Assembly (NCBI GenBank): GCA_003488465.1 | Contig: DNLN01000146.1 | Location: 1 to 17,415 of the forward strand | Direction: 5' to 3' | Length of the DNA stretch: 17,415 nucleotides | From: Sutterella sp. | GTDB taxonomy: Bacteria > Pseudomonadota > Gammaproteobacteria > Burkholderiales > Burkholderiaceae_F | Part shown: piece by piece, positions 7,300-15,231 of the stretch | Numbering within the stretch: position 1 is the stretch's first letter | Layout: every line of letters starts with the position of its first letter | Notes under the pieces: model-generated | Databases searched by the model: none | What the model was told of the DNA's origin: nothing | The model's input: the letters and a program-made list of their open reading frames with translations, nothing else | Translations under genes and position numbers: made by a program

Positions 7300-8037
7300 A
7301 TGCGCTTTGACGTCATCACGCTCTTTCCGGAAGTCTTTTCGGCGATCACCGAATCGGGCATCACGGCCCGCGCGAAAAAACGCGGTCTCTGGAACGTGCA
7401 CTTCTGGAATCCCAGGGATGTGACGACGGACCTGCACAGGACGGTCGACGACCGCCCGTTTGGCGGTGGTCCCGGCATGGTGATGATGGCCGAGCCCCTC
7501 GCGCTCACACTCGAGATGATCCGCAAGGCGGGCAACCACGGCCCGGTGATCGCCTTTGCACCCAACGGAAAGCGCCTGACCGATGAGCGCGTCCGACAGT
7601 TTTCTGCGGCGCCGGGCGGCGAAGTCGTTCTGGTCTGCGGCCGCTACGAAGGGATCGACGAGCGTTTTTTGCAGACTTTCGTTGATGAGCAGATCAGCCT
7701 TGGGGACTTTGTGCTCTCTGGCGCAGAACTTCCTGCGTGCTGCCTGATGGACGCGATCATTCGTCAGCTGCCGGGCGCGATCAAGGATCTGTCGAGCCTT
7801 GACGAGTCGTTTGCCACGGGACTGCTCGATGCGCCGCATTACACGCGTCCGGAAGTCTGGCGCGGGCAGACGGTGCCCGAGGTGCTTCTGAGCGGACATC
7901 ACGCCAATATCGAGCAATGGACCCGGGAAAAATCTTTGGAGAAAACTTCCCAAAGCCGGCCCGATATGATTAAAATTGCGCGTTCCCTTGGGCTTCTGTC
8001 CAAGAAGGACGAGGCGTTTTTGAAAAAACTCAAGTAA
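7300..8037 (+). CDS. trmD: tRNA (guanine-37-N1)-methyltransferase
   Basis: TrmD makes m1G37 in tRNAs reading CNN and some other codons, preventing +1 frameshifts. It uses AdoMet bound in a trefoil knot. The 245-aa product begins MRFDVITLFPEVF and carries DRPFGGGPGMVMM, LVCGRYEGIDERF, the knot segment ISLGDFVLSGAEL, and LLDAPHYTRPEVW with the catalytic Asp of the family. The knot motif reads SGAEL where SGGEL is usual, followed by an unusual Cys-Cys pair (residues about 148-149). GAGGGA at 7284-7289 overlaps the rimM stop and serves as ribosome binding site. Confidence 0.97.
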   Translation: MRFDVITLFPEVFSAITESGITARAKKRGLWNVHFWNPRDVTTDLHRTVDDRPFGGGPGMVMMAEPLALTLEMIRKAGNHGPVIAFAPNGKRLTDERVRQFSAAPGGEVVLVCGRYEGIDERFLQTFVDEQISLGDFVLSGAELPACCLMDAIIRQLPGAIKDLSSLDESFATGLLDAPHYTRPEVWRGQTVPEVLLSGHHANIEQWTREKSLEKTSQSRPDMIKIARSLGLLSKKDEAFLKKLK

Positions 8038-8054
8038 CGCCAATGCATTCAGTG

Positions 8055-8072
8055 GGCCGCATGCGTGCGGCC
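8055..8072 (+). repeat. Hairpin between trmD and rplS
   Basis: GGCCGCA-TGCG-TGCGGCC is a perfect 7-bp stem with a 4-nt loop, 17 bases after the trmD stop. It is followed by TTCCGTT rather than a clean T-run, so termination would be weak at best. A second short pairing, AGCGGC with GCCGCT, lies closer to rplS (about 8099-8129). Either could tune rplS against trmD. Confidence 0.5.
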
Positions 8073-8151
8073 TTCCGTTAATAAAATCCATCCTCTGAGC
8101 GGCGATTTTGAAAAAAGAACAGGCCGCTGCATGATGGTATTGGAGATAATG

Positions 8152-8526
8152 ATGAACATCATCCAGACTCTGGAACAGGAAGAGATCGCCCGTCTGACTC
8201 AGGGCAAGACCATCCCGGATTTTCGTGCCGGTGACACGGTTGTCGTGCAGGTGAACGTGATCGAAGGCGAGCGCAAGCGCGTTCAGGCTTTCGAGGGCGT
8301 TGTGATTGCTCGTCGCAACCGCGGTCTGAATTCCTCCTTCATCGTCCGCAAGATCTCGAGCGGCGAAGGTGTTGAGCGTACGTTCCAGCTCTATGCGCCG
8401 ACCATTGCTTCGATCCAGGTCAAGCACCATGGCGACGTTGCTCGCTCCAAGCTGTACTACCTGCGCAGCCGTTCCGGCAAGGCCGCCCGCATCCGCGAGC
8501 GCATCGTGCGCAAGGAAGCTGCCTAA
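8152..8526 (+). CDS. rplS: 50S ribosomal protein L19
   Basis: bL19 sits at the 30S-50S interface. The product is 124 aa, starting [15 protein letters not shown], the family N-terminus. Two ATG codons are adjacent (8149 and 8152), and the second is better spaced from TGGAG (8141-8145). Motifs include [41 protein letters not shown] and a basic C-terminal half. It is the last gene of the rpsP operon and is followed after 29 bases by a strong terminator. Confidence 0.98.
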   Translation: MNIIQTLEQEEIARLTQGKTIPDFRAGDTVVVQVNVIEGERKRVQAFEGVVIARRNRGLNSSFIVRKISSGEGVERTFQLYAPTIASIQVKHHGDVARSKLYYLRSRSGKAARIRERIVRKEAA

Positions 8527-8552
8527 TCCACAGCCTCTTGGTAACAGGAAAA

Positions 8553-8588
8553 AAGAAAACCTTCGGCCTCAAAACCGAAGGTTTTTTC
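8553..8588. terminator. Bidirectional terminator (rplS / hslO)
   Basis: AAAACCTTCGG (8556-8566) pairs with CCGAAGGTTTT (8575-8585) with an 8-nt loop. T-runs follow on both strands. It lies between convergent rplS and hslO. Confidence 0.92.
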
Positions 8589-8608
8589 TTAGTGCGGCGG
8601 GCTAGGGG

Positions 8609-9529
8609 TTAATGCGTCGCCTTGCTCGCAGGCCCCTTGAAGGCAGGTTCGGAGAACATCTCTTCGGCGTCCACCTTATCAAACAGATAGGTTGATCCAC
8701 AGAACTCGCAGCGCACCTCGACGCGCCCGCGCTCTGCGATGATGGACTCGACCTCCTCGCGTCCCAGACTCTTCACCATTTTCGCAACGGACTGACGCGA
8801 GCAGCGGCAGGAAAACGTCGGGTGCAGCGTGTCCATGACATTCGGGTTGTCTTCCCAGAACAGCCGCGTGGCAATGTCCGAGGCGTCAAGTGCGAGGAGT
8901 TCTTCGGCCTTTACCGTCTGCGCGATCATGACGAGCGAGGCGAAGCCTTCCGGATCGATGTCCTGCTCGGGCATGGTGCCGCCCGTTGCGGCAACCTGCT
9001 GCAGCAGCACGCCGCCGCAGGAGGCCTCGGAAGCGGCAAGCCAGAGCCGGGTCTCGATCTGTTCGGACTGCGTCATGTAGCTCTCGACGGCCTGAGCGAC
9101 GGAGTTGTCGCCCAGGGGAACGACGCCCTGGTAGGGCTGCTCGCCCGGACGCCGATCGGCCATGTCGAGCACGATGGCGCAGCGGCCGTTGCCGCTCGCG
9201 TTCACCATCTGCTTGAAGGTGATGTCCGGGGAGATCGATTCGGCGGGGACTCTGAGCTGAGCCGTGGCGCGGGCGACAAGTCCTGAGCGCACCTCAACGA
9301 TGGCAAGCTTGACGGCGCCATCGCCCTGCAGCTGAAGCACGAGGGAGCCCTCGAATTTCAGACTGGCGGCCAGCATGACAGCAGCGGCGGTCATCTCGCC
9401 GAGCATGTTCTTGACCGGGTGCGGCAGATTCTGGTTGCGGACCATGGACGACCAGGCCTGATCCATGTGCAGAACCTGCGCGCGGCAGTTCTTCTTCGGG
9501 AAAAACAGTTTCAGTAGTTTGTCAGTCAT
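8609..9529 (-). CDS. hslO: Redox-regulated chaperone Hsp33
   Basis: Hsp33 is a cytosolic holdase switched on by oxidation and unfolding of its C-terminal zinc domain. The 306-aa product has the N-terminal substrate-binding body (HPVKNMLGEMTAAAVMLAAS, then LVLQLQGDGAVKL, GNGRCAIVLDM and PYQGVVPL) and the redox switch with CxC at Cys241/Cys243 and CxxC at Cys274/Cys277. The 31-residue interval between the pairs matches the family. The ATG at 9529 is preceded by only a weak GCAAG. It is convergent with rplS and divergent from the PHP gene. Confidence 0.97.
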   Translation of the reverse strand: MTDKLLKLFFPKKNCRAQVLHMDQAWSSMVRNQNLPHPVKNMLGEMTAAAVMLAASLKFEGSLVLQLQGDGAVKLAIVEVRSGLVARATAQLRVPAESISPDITFKQMVNASGNGRCAIVLDMADRRPGEQPYQGVVPLGDNSVAQAVESYMTQSEQIETRLWLAASEASCGGVLLQQVAATGGTMPEQDIDPEGFASLVMIAQTVKAEELLALDASDIATRLFWEDNPNVMDTLHPTFSCRCSRQSVAKMVKSLGREEVESIIAERGRVEVRCEFCGSTYLFDKVDAEEMFSEPAFKGPASKATH

Positions 9530-9596
9530 CTTGCAAAGGATTCACTGTGTGGCTAGGAGATCGGAGCGGACGGCGACTCACGGAATTCCTATAGGC

Positions 9597-9629
9597 GGCT
9601 GACTCTAGGGTGTTTTTTGGAGGTCAGCC
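9597..9629. repeat. Inverted repeat between hslO and PHP gene
   Basis: GGCTGAC (9597-9603) and GTCAGCC (9623-9629) form perfect 7-bp arms separated by 19 nt containing T6. Divergent genes flank it, so an operator or leader structure is more likely than a terminator. Confidence 0.35.
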
Positions 9630-9729
9630 AGCTCGTAGTGTGATAGGCTCAAGCGAAATGTTCCGCCGTACACGCGAAAGTTCGCATTGTAGCCAAGCGC
9701 CGCAGGCGGGGATGGAATCGGAACGAGAA

Positions 9730-10566
9730 ATGAAGTTTGATCTGCACATGCATTCAACGAGCAGCGACGGCGAACTTGAGCCGGCCGCTCTGATGCGCTT
9801 TGTCCATGACGAGTGCGGCGTGGAGATGGCGGCGCTCACCGATCACGATACGTTGGGTGGGCTGGGGATCGCAGCCGAGGAGGCAGCCAGGCTCGGCATG
9901 CGGTTTGTGAACGGCATTGAAATCTCTTCTATCTGGGCCGACAGATGCGTTCACATCGTGGGACTGCAGGTTGATCCTGAAAACGAAATGCTCGCCAGGC
10001 TTGCCGGCGGCATTTCCTCCCAGCGTACGGCGCGCGCCGTGAAGATCGCTGAAAAGCTCGAGCAGCTGGGCTTTCCGAACCTCTATGGGAAGGCGCTCAA
10101 ATACGCCCGCAATCCGGCGATCATCTCGCGCATGCACTTTGCCTACGCGATGACGGTCGAAGGGCACGTCGAGCACATGCAGCAGGCCTTTGACAGGTAT
10201 CTGGGCGATGGGATGCCCGCGTTCATTCCTACGCGCTGGCCGGCGCTAGCCGAGTCGGTATCGGCGATTTGCGGCGCCGGCGGCATTGCCGTACTGGCGC
10301 ACCCGGGCCGCTATCGGCTCAGGGAACAGTGGCAGTTCGACGGTCTGATGACTGATTTCAAGAATGCTGGCGGTGTGGCGATTGAGGTTGTGAGCGGCAG
10401 CCAGAGCGCTCAGTACACCGAGATCTGCCTTTCGGCGGCGAAGCGCTTCGGATTCTATGCGTCAAGCGGCTCGGATTTCCACAATCGCTCGGGCAAGCGC
10501 CCGTTGCCTGGAGCCCAGGGAGAACTGCCAGCCGAAGCGAAGACGATTCTTGATCTGCTGCTTTAG
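9730..10566 (+). CDS. rnm: PHP-domain phosphoesterase, RNase AM type
   Basis: The 278-aa product is a PHP-domain metal-dependent phosphoesterase of the YciV/TrpH group. In Escherichia coli this protein is RNase AM (Rnm), a 5'-3' exonuclease that trims 5' ends of rRNAs. Metal-site motifs appear in order: DLHMHSTSSDG at residues 4-14, ALTDHDTLGG near 36, GIEISS near 62, VLAHPGRYR near 190 and GSDFHN near 245. The frame is open 40 codons further upstream (to 9610) and ATG codons exist at 9658 and 9712, but the conserved family start MKFDLHMHS is at 9730, so that was taken. In Burkholderiales this gene often precedes tRNA threonylcarbamoyl (Sua5/YciO) genes; here it is followed by unrelated accessory genes. 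Confidence 0.88.
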   Translation: MKFDLHMHSTSSDGELEPAALMRFVHDECGVEMAALTDHDTLGGLGIAAEEAARLGMRFVNGIEISSIWADRCVHIVGLQVDPENEMLARLAGGISSQRTARAVKIAEKLEQLGFPNLYGKALKYARNPAIISRMHFAYAMTVEGHVEHMQQAFDRYLGDGMPAFIPTRWPALAESVSAICGAGGIAVLAHPGRYRLREQWQFDGLMTDFKNAGGVAIEVVSGSQSAQYTEICLSAAKRFGFYASSGSDFHNRSGKRPLPGAQGELPAEAKTILDLLL

Positions 10567-10775
10567 CCCGGGTTGCGAGGTTTTTAAGGGACGCCGCTGA
10601 CTCTTTCCTCATGGAGCTCAGTCCTGCTTTTTCTGAAAACGGACGGCCCCGGGAGCCACACGTTCCCTGCTGAGAGTCAGGAGCGGGAACGAGAGGATTC
10701 GTCCGCGCTTGCCTGATTTGCAGCCCGCAACGGTCAGAGCAGACGGGCAAGACATTGCCTGTTGGCTTTAATCAG

Positions 10776-10805
10776 TATCGAATATTGATACAATATAATC
10801 GATCA
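10776..10805 (+). repeat. 30-bp direct repeat, copy 1 (promoter-like)
   Basis: This copy starts TATCGAAT, has ATACAATATA in the middle and ends GATCA. By eye 24 of 30 positions match copy 2 at 10844. It contains TATAAT and the internal dyad ATATTG-ATA-CAATAT (10782-10796). Confidence 0.6.
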
Positions 10806-10843
10806 GACAAAGCTGAAAAAAGCATTCTCTTCGGCTTCCTGAA

Positions 10844-10873
10844 TATCGAATTTCAATACAATATACGGGATCA
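10844..10873 (+). repeat. 30-bp direct repeat, copy 2 (promoter-like)
   Basis: It shares the blocks TATCGAAT, ATACAATATA and GATCA with copy 1, offset by 68 bp. The left arm of the internal dyad is degenerate here, and the TATAAT of copy 1 is TATACG. Confidence 0.6.
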
Positions 10874-10934
10874 TCAGTTGTGCGCAGCCGTTGCGCAATC
10901 CCGCACACTCCAAGCCAAAATATAGGAAATCGTC

Positions 10935-13900
10935 ATGCCCCTCGGAGAAGTCAATGTCGGCAGAAATCTGGATAGCTACACTCTGAACGAGTTCAAGACT
11001 CTTGCAGACAACAGCCAAGACAATCAGGAGCTTCGGATCAGAAAGAGCAATCAGGAACTCTCGAACACTCCTCTCGGTTTCATCGCCCGCAACTTCGGTT
11101 CCACGCACGCGAACTCCAACGCTCGGGTCACCGAAGCTTTCAAGCACGCTCTGCAGAGCGATCCCAAATACCGAACGATCAATGTCCGGCTTGCTGGCGT
11201 CCTGTCCACTCAGATGCCTGCCAATCAGCCGCTTACGGCGGCCAAGGTCAAGAGCGCCATCGGGATGGCGGATCGGATGCTTCAGGCTCAGGAAAACTCG
11301 ATCGCCCTGAGGGACATGGCGGAAGACTTCCAGCTCGTCAGCAGTGACAAGCTCGACGCCTTCAAGGGCTTTGTCATGGACTTTCTTTTCACCCATCCGG
11401 ATGTCAAGCTCGACCTCGGCAATATCGGTGAAAAGCTCACGCCTGAGCAGAGCCGTCAGGATCCGGATGCTCTGCAAAAGGTGCTTCATCAGCAGGAGGA
11501 TTCGAAACTAGAGGAGCTTTCCACCATCCTCAAGGCCTTTTACAAGCAGGCCGGAGCGCAAGCGCTCGGCCAGGGCGGCTACGGATTGCCGCCATCCAAA
11601 ACCGGGGGCGACGCACAGTTGGCGGCAGCACTCACCAAATTGTTTTCCCAACTGACGTCCATCCCGACCGAAACGGACGCAATCATTGACGGCGCCTTTG
11701 ACTACAAGACAGCGCAACTGCCCAAATCCGGCTGCATCGCCAAGCCGTTCCAGAATGCCCTCTCGAATTTCTTTGCCAAGCGATTGGACGCCACCAACCT
11801 TGAGGAGGACATGACGGGCATCCTGCACATGAATGCGCAGGACATCGACAAGATCACGGATGCGATCAATTCCAACCCGGATATCGACAAATGGTCGAAA
11901 AACAAAGTTGTCAGGAATACGCTTCTTGCCGTAGACGCTTTTTTCAGCCAGCATCCCGCGCTTGCCGCGCAACCGGAGAAAATGCAACAGGCTCTCGGTG
12001 AGCTTACAGCCAAGTTAGTCGACCTCATCAGCAGCGGCAATACTGCGGCCGACGACTACATGCTGGCCGCCGATCAGCTTTCCATCAAGCTTCTTATGAA
12101 CGAGCAGGCTCTCTCCTTGAATGGCGAAAGTCTCTTTGCGAAAGCCGGAGTCGATCCGAAGATTGGACTGGCGGCTCTCTCCGATCCGTCCGTTTTCCAG
12201 CAGCTGACCGCCAAAGTCCAGACCCTTGACGCAAAGCGCACCGATGAGCAGATCGCCCAAACGGTACGCGAGGAAGTCGGCAAGTTCCTGGAGCAAAACG
12301 CCTCTTTGCTTCAGAAGGTTCAAAACGCCGGCTTGCCTGAAAACCTGCTTGCCACTGGCGTGGAAACGGCCCTGGTGCTCAACAAAGCGATCACGTCAAT
12401 CAGTCAAGGTCAGGCACGCAACGAGGAACTGATGCTCGAGCAGCTGCGAAGCGTTGCCCAGGCGCTCGGCGACAAGTCGCTGACCGATGCGGATCGGGGC
12501 CTCATCCTGAAAAACCTGATCGGAGAGTTCGCCAAGGACCTTGCGGGAGGAACCGAACAGCTCTGCAGGGACAATCTGCCCGTTTTTGCCAGACTTGTCG
12601 GACAACTGCAAACCCTTTCCGGAGATCCAAGCATCAGTCAGGCAACGCGCGATGCCTGTACGGAGGTTGCCGTGATTGCCCAGGCTGTTTACAACAATCT
12701 TCTTGCTCTGGCGCCCGAAGATCGACAGCTTGAGCTTGCTCTCGTGCCGAACCGCACCGACGCCCCTGATCCGAATATTGCCGCCAATGTCAATCCGCTC
12801 AAGTCAATCCCGCGCAATGCCAGCCCTGCCCAGATGTTCGCCGGGTTTGCCGAACTTGAGGCAAGCGGCATGAACGCTGAAGACCAAGTGCACTACCGCA
12901 AAACCATGGAGAGCTTGGGCTGCCCCGACTACAAGCTCCTCAAACCCACGCATGGGGCTGGCTTAACATGGATCAGTAACAGCACTCGGACTCTCACCGA
13001 GAGCAATGAGGGCTACAAGGTGCTCTCGCATCTTCATAACGATCTCTCGGGCATCGCATCAAGCGTCGAGTCTACGCAGAAGGCCTTGGCTGGCTACGAT
13101 CCCGACCAGATCAACGAATTCATCGCCGATGTCTATCTGTCCGGACTTTCAAGCGAGCAAAAGCAAAATCTTCTTAGCACGCTGAAGGATCCTGGAGTGC
13201 AGGACTATCTGCAGGTCGTGAACAGTTACGCCCAGAAAAATAGTGCCTTGCCGGACAATGCCGTCGTCCCGAAATTGCTCACGCTTGGCAACAAGGGACA
13301 ATTCCTTGCACAAGCGGTCAGAGTGCTTCAGATTGCCGCCGACAAGGCTGCCCAACAGATCGGGGCGCCGGCGCCCGGTCCGATTTTCGATGCGAATGGC
13401 ACCAAGACGATCCAGGACCTGAGCAAGTCCTTTGATTTTGACGAGAACTTCTCTAGCAATTTCTGCACGAGTTTCCGCAAGGCCTGCACTCCGTTTGATG
13501 ACAGCGCCTATTTGGTGGGGCACCATCTGTCTGCGGCTCAACACGATGCCGTGAACAATCTGTTCAGCAATCTCAAGATGCCCGCTTCCCGCGATGGAAT
13601 CGACACCGCCTACGGCCAGGTTCCTGACAAGGATTACACCTTCACGTATACAAACCCCCAGGGCCAGAAGTGCAAAGGCGCCTGGAACACGAAAATGCTG
13701 GGCATCCTGTTTGCTTTCCATGCAGATGCCGTCTCCGCCCTCATCGAAAGCACGGGAGGGAATCCAAGTGCGCAGCAGCTTTGGGGGGTTATGCATGGCG
13801 GACAGCCGCCCGCCGACCTGACAATGGACAATTTTGCCGACAAGGTCATGCGCTCCATTTGTCAGCAGATTTACAGCGCGGGCGTACTGCTCGGGCAGCC

Positions 13901-14609
13901 CACCGTCATACCGGAAAACATCTTCAGTACATGTGCTCTGAAGATCGGCATGAATCCGATGGATCTCATCAACAAGATCGTTCAGTCCGCGCACGGCGAT
14001 GTGAAGTTCACATTCTCCGATCAGGTCGGACAGTCCGGCCTGTTCCCGCAGCCTTCGCTGATGGGCAAGAGCTATGAAGACGGCTCTGTGCACTATGCTT
14101 TCGGAAATGACTTCATTCGTGCGATCATGCCGCCTGGAGCAAAGCCAGGGCCCAAAGGCGAAACCGGCTGCAAGATCACGGTGCAGCCCGAAGAAGGTGC
14201 TCCTGTGGAATTCAACCAGAGCGATTACGAGAAGGTGCCCAAAAACGAGAAGGGGGCATACCTCAGCCAGATCCCGAACGAGGTGCGCAAGCTCTGTCAG
14301 AGCAACGCGCAGCTTGCCGGCGTGGGCGTTTGTACCACCCAGGCCGTTTTGGGCGCCCTGCGTTCGGTTCCGTTCTTCTTTGCGGACGTCACTGGCGGCG
14401 CTCTGGAGCATACGGCACTCGACCACCATATCAGCAAGCTCGAAAATGGCAACATCCTCGTGAAGATCACGGAAAAGCCTGGCAGCCTCTTCAATATGGA
14501 CCTGCAATTTGAAGTGGCTCCCAACGGCATGGTCTCCATCCGTCCCGAGAGTTCTCTCACCCTGCCTTCGCTTGAGAAGGTTCGCGCTTATGAACAGTCG
14601 CTGGGGTAG
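10935..14609 (+). CDS. Large putative type III secretion effector
   Basis: I do not recognise this 1224-aa protein. It has no signal peptide and no membrane segment. The first 35 residues are rich in Asn, Ser, Thr and Gln (MPLGEVNVGRNLDSYTLNEF), as in type III secretion signals. Residues about 40-620 look almost wholly helical. A loop region with RNASPAQMF near 626 and GCPDYKLLKPTHGAG near 662 follows, then more helices, a Pro-rich linker (GAPAPGP, 810-816), and a C-terminal part with a Gly/Pro linker (PPGAKPGPKGETG, 1066-1078). The end looks like a mixed alpha/beta module (ALEHTALDHH near 1157, then short strands). Eleven of the twelve Cys lie after residue 540. The main argument for an effector is the CesT-like chaperone gene 39 bases downstream. 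AGGA lies 7 bases before the ATG. A large structural or cytoskeletal-type protein is an alternative. Confidence 0.6.
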   Translation: MPLGEVNVGRNLDSYTLNEFKTLADNSQDNQELRIRKSNQELSNTPLGFIARNFGSTHANSNARVTEAFKHALQSDPKYRTINVRLAGVLSTQMPANQPLTAAKVKSAIGMADRMLQAQENSIALRDMAEDFQLVSSDKLDAFKGFVMDFLFTHPDVKLDLGNIGEKLTPEQSRQDPDALQKVLHQQEDSKLEELSTILKAFYKQAGAQALGQGGYGLPPSKTGGDAQLAAALTKLFSQLTSIPTETDAIIDGAFDYKTAQLPKSGCIAKPFQNALSNFFAKRLDATNLEEDMTGILHMNAQDIDKITDAINSNPDIDKWSKNKVVRNTLLAVDAFFSQHPALAAQPEKMQQALGELTAKLVDLISSGNTAADDYMLAADQLSIKLLMNEQALSLNGESLFAKAGVDPKIGLAALSDPSVFQQLTAKVQTLDAKRTDEQIAQTVREEVGKFLEQNASLLQKVQNAGLPENLLATGVETALVLNKAITSISQGQARNEELMLEQLRSVAQALGDKSLTDADRGLILKNLIGEFAKDLAGGTEQLCRDNLPVFARLVGQLQTLSGDPSISQATRDACTEVAVIAQAVYNNLLALAPEDRQLELALVPNRTDAPDPNIAANVNPLKSIPRNASPAQMFAGFAELEASGMNAEDQVHYRKTMESLGCPDYKLLKPTHGAGLTWISNSTRTLTESNEGYKVLSHLHNDLSGIASSVESTQKALAGYDPDQINEFIADVYLSGLSSEQKQNLLSTLKDPGVQDYLQVVNSYAQKNSALPDNAVVPKLLTLGNKGQFLAQAVRVLQIAADKAAQQIGAPAPGPIFDANGTKTIQDLSKSFDFDENFSSNFCTSFRKACTPFDDSAYLVGHHLSAAQHDAVNNLFSNLKMPASRDGIDTAYGQVPDKDYTFTYTNPQGQKCKGAWNTKMLGILFAFHADAVSALIESTGGNPSAQQLWGVMHGGQPPADLTMDNFADKVMRSICQQIYSAGVLLGQPTVIPENIFSTCALKIGMNPMDLINKIVQSAHGDVKFTFSDQVGQSGLFPQPSLMGKSYEDGSVHYAFGNDFIRAIMPPGAKPGPKGETGCKITVQPEEGAPVEFNQSDYEKVPKNEKGAYLSQIPNEVRKLCQSNAQLAGVGVCTTQAVLGALRSVPFFFADVTGGALEHTALDHHISKLENGNILVKITEKPGSLFNMDLQFEVAPNGMVSIRPESSLTLPSLEKVRAYEQSLG

Positions 14610-14648
14610 CATCCCGGTTGGTGCAAAGTAACGGACAAGGATTGACCG

Positions 14649-15149
14649 ATGCAGACAGATGAATTCGTTGCTCAAATCAATGCGCTTGCGGGACTTGCGC
14701 TGTCTGCCGACAGCGATGGGGCCGTTGCATTCATCTACCGGGATCGCAATGTGCTACTGCGCTTTGTCGAAGAGCAGGACGCATGTCTCGTGTTCACCGA
14801 GATAGGGCGCCTGGAGCCGGCAGCGCTTCCCGGAGCGCTTGTCGATCTGCTTGAAGCCAATCACCTGCTGAGCGACACGCAGGGCGGGGCTCTGAGTTTT
14901 CAGCGCCAGACCGGGATGGCTGCTCTCAACTTCCTGCTGCCCTGCAGCGGGCCGAATGCGGCCGAGGATTTCGTAAACCGTCTGAACCGGGCTCTCTCGG
15001 CTTCGGACGAGTGGACGGCGCGCATCGAGGCAATCAACGCCAGGGCGATTGAAACGGTTGAGAGCGCTATTCGCAACCTCCAGGAAAACGGCGGTGGAGC
15101 CGACCGGACGCTCCCTCTCGGGGGCTTCCCGTTCGACCTTCCCGTGTAG
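14649..15149 (+). CDS. CesT-family type III secretion chaperone
   Basis: The 166-aa product follows the class I chaperone layout: an N-terminal helix (FVAQINALAGLALS), strands (GAVAFIYRDRNVLLRF and ACLVFTEIG), a helix (PGALVDLLEANHLL), the typical Gly-rich turn and strands (DTQGGALSFQRQTGMAALNFLLP), and a C-terminal helix (AEDFVNRLNRALSASDEWTARI). Such acidic homodimers bind the N-terminal 50-100 residues of an effector and pilot it to the secretion ATPase. The gene sits 39 bases after the 1224-codon gene with AAGGA at about 14635-14639, so one operon is likely. After residue 130 comes an extra tail ending LPLGGFPFDLPV, longer than typical chaperones of about 130-150 aa. The family call rests on pattern recognition. 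Confidence 0.72.
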   Translation: MQTDEFVAQINALAGLALSADSDGAVAFIYRDRNVLLRFVEEQDACLVFTEIGRLEPAALPGALVDLLEANHLLSDTQGGALSFQRQTGMAALNFLLPCSGPNAAEDFVNRLNRALSASDEWTARIEAINARAIETVESAIRNLQENGGGADRTLPLGGFPFDLPV

Positions 15150-15208
15150 CTTGATCGTTTGCGGCAGGCATTCCCGGCTCAAGCAATTCCTGGGTTGAAG
15201 CGAGGATA

Positions 15209-15230
15209 CCTGCCTGGTCGACCGGGCAGG
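15209..15230. terminator. Convergent hairpin between chaperone gene and lplT
   Basis: CCTGCC (15209-15214) pairs with GGCAGG (15225-15230) and the interior GGTC/GACC extends the stem almost to the centre. It lies directly after the lplT stop and 60 bases after the chaperone stop. Neither side has a good T-run, so termination may be weak. Confidence 0.5.
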
Positions 15231-15231
15231 T

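Larger units (their letters stand above)
10567..10934 (+). promoter_or_regulatory. AT-rich leader region of the effector-chaperone pair
   Basis: This 368-base stretch has no credible gene. Its first part holds an imperfect hairpin (GTTCCC-T-GCT pairing with AGC-GGGAAC, 10662-10690), itself enclosed by GGACG (10641-10645) and CGTCC (10700-10704). Its second part turns AT-rich and holds two direct repeats, each followed by a hairpin: AAGCTGAA/TTCGGCTT (10810-10837) and TTGTGCGCA/TGCGCAA (10878-10897). A perfect TATAAT at 10794-10799 has no recognisable -35. AGGA at 10924-10927 is the ribosome binding site of the next gene. Confidence 0.5.

Noticed and set aside
10567..10934. HrpL-type hrp box or PIP box upstream of the effector candidate
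   Set aside because: Neither GGAACC-N16-CCAC nor a TTCGC direct repeat with N15 spacing was seen.
14331..14429. Possible papain-like Cys/His pair (Cys1133, His1159) at the end of the large protein
   Set aside because: The spacing of 26 residues is far too short for known papain-like or YopT-type effectors, and no third residue is evident.
13149..14675. Minus-strand open frame of 508 codons opposite the large accessory gene
   Set aside because: The plus-strand gene has a ribosome binding site and a co-oriented chaperone gene; the antisense product has no recognisable features.
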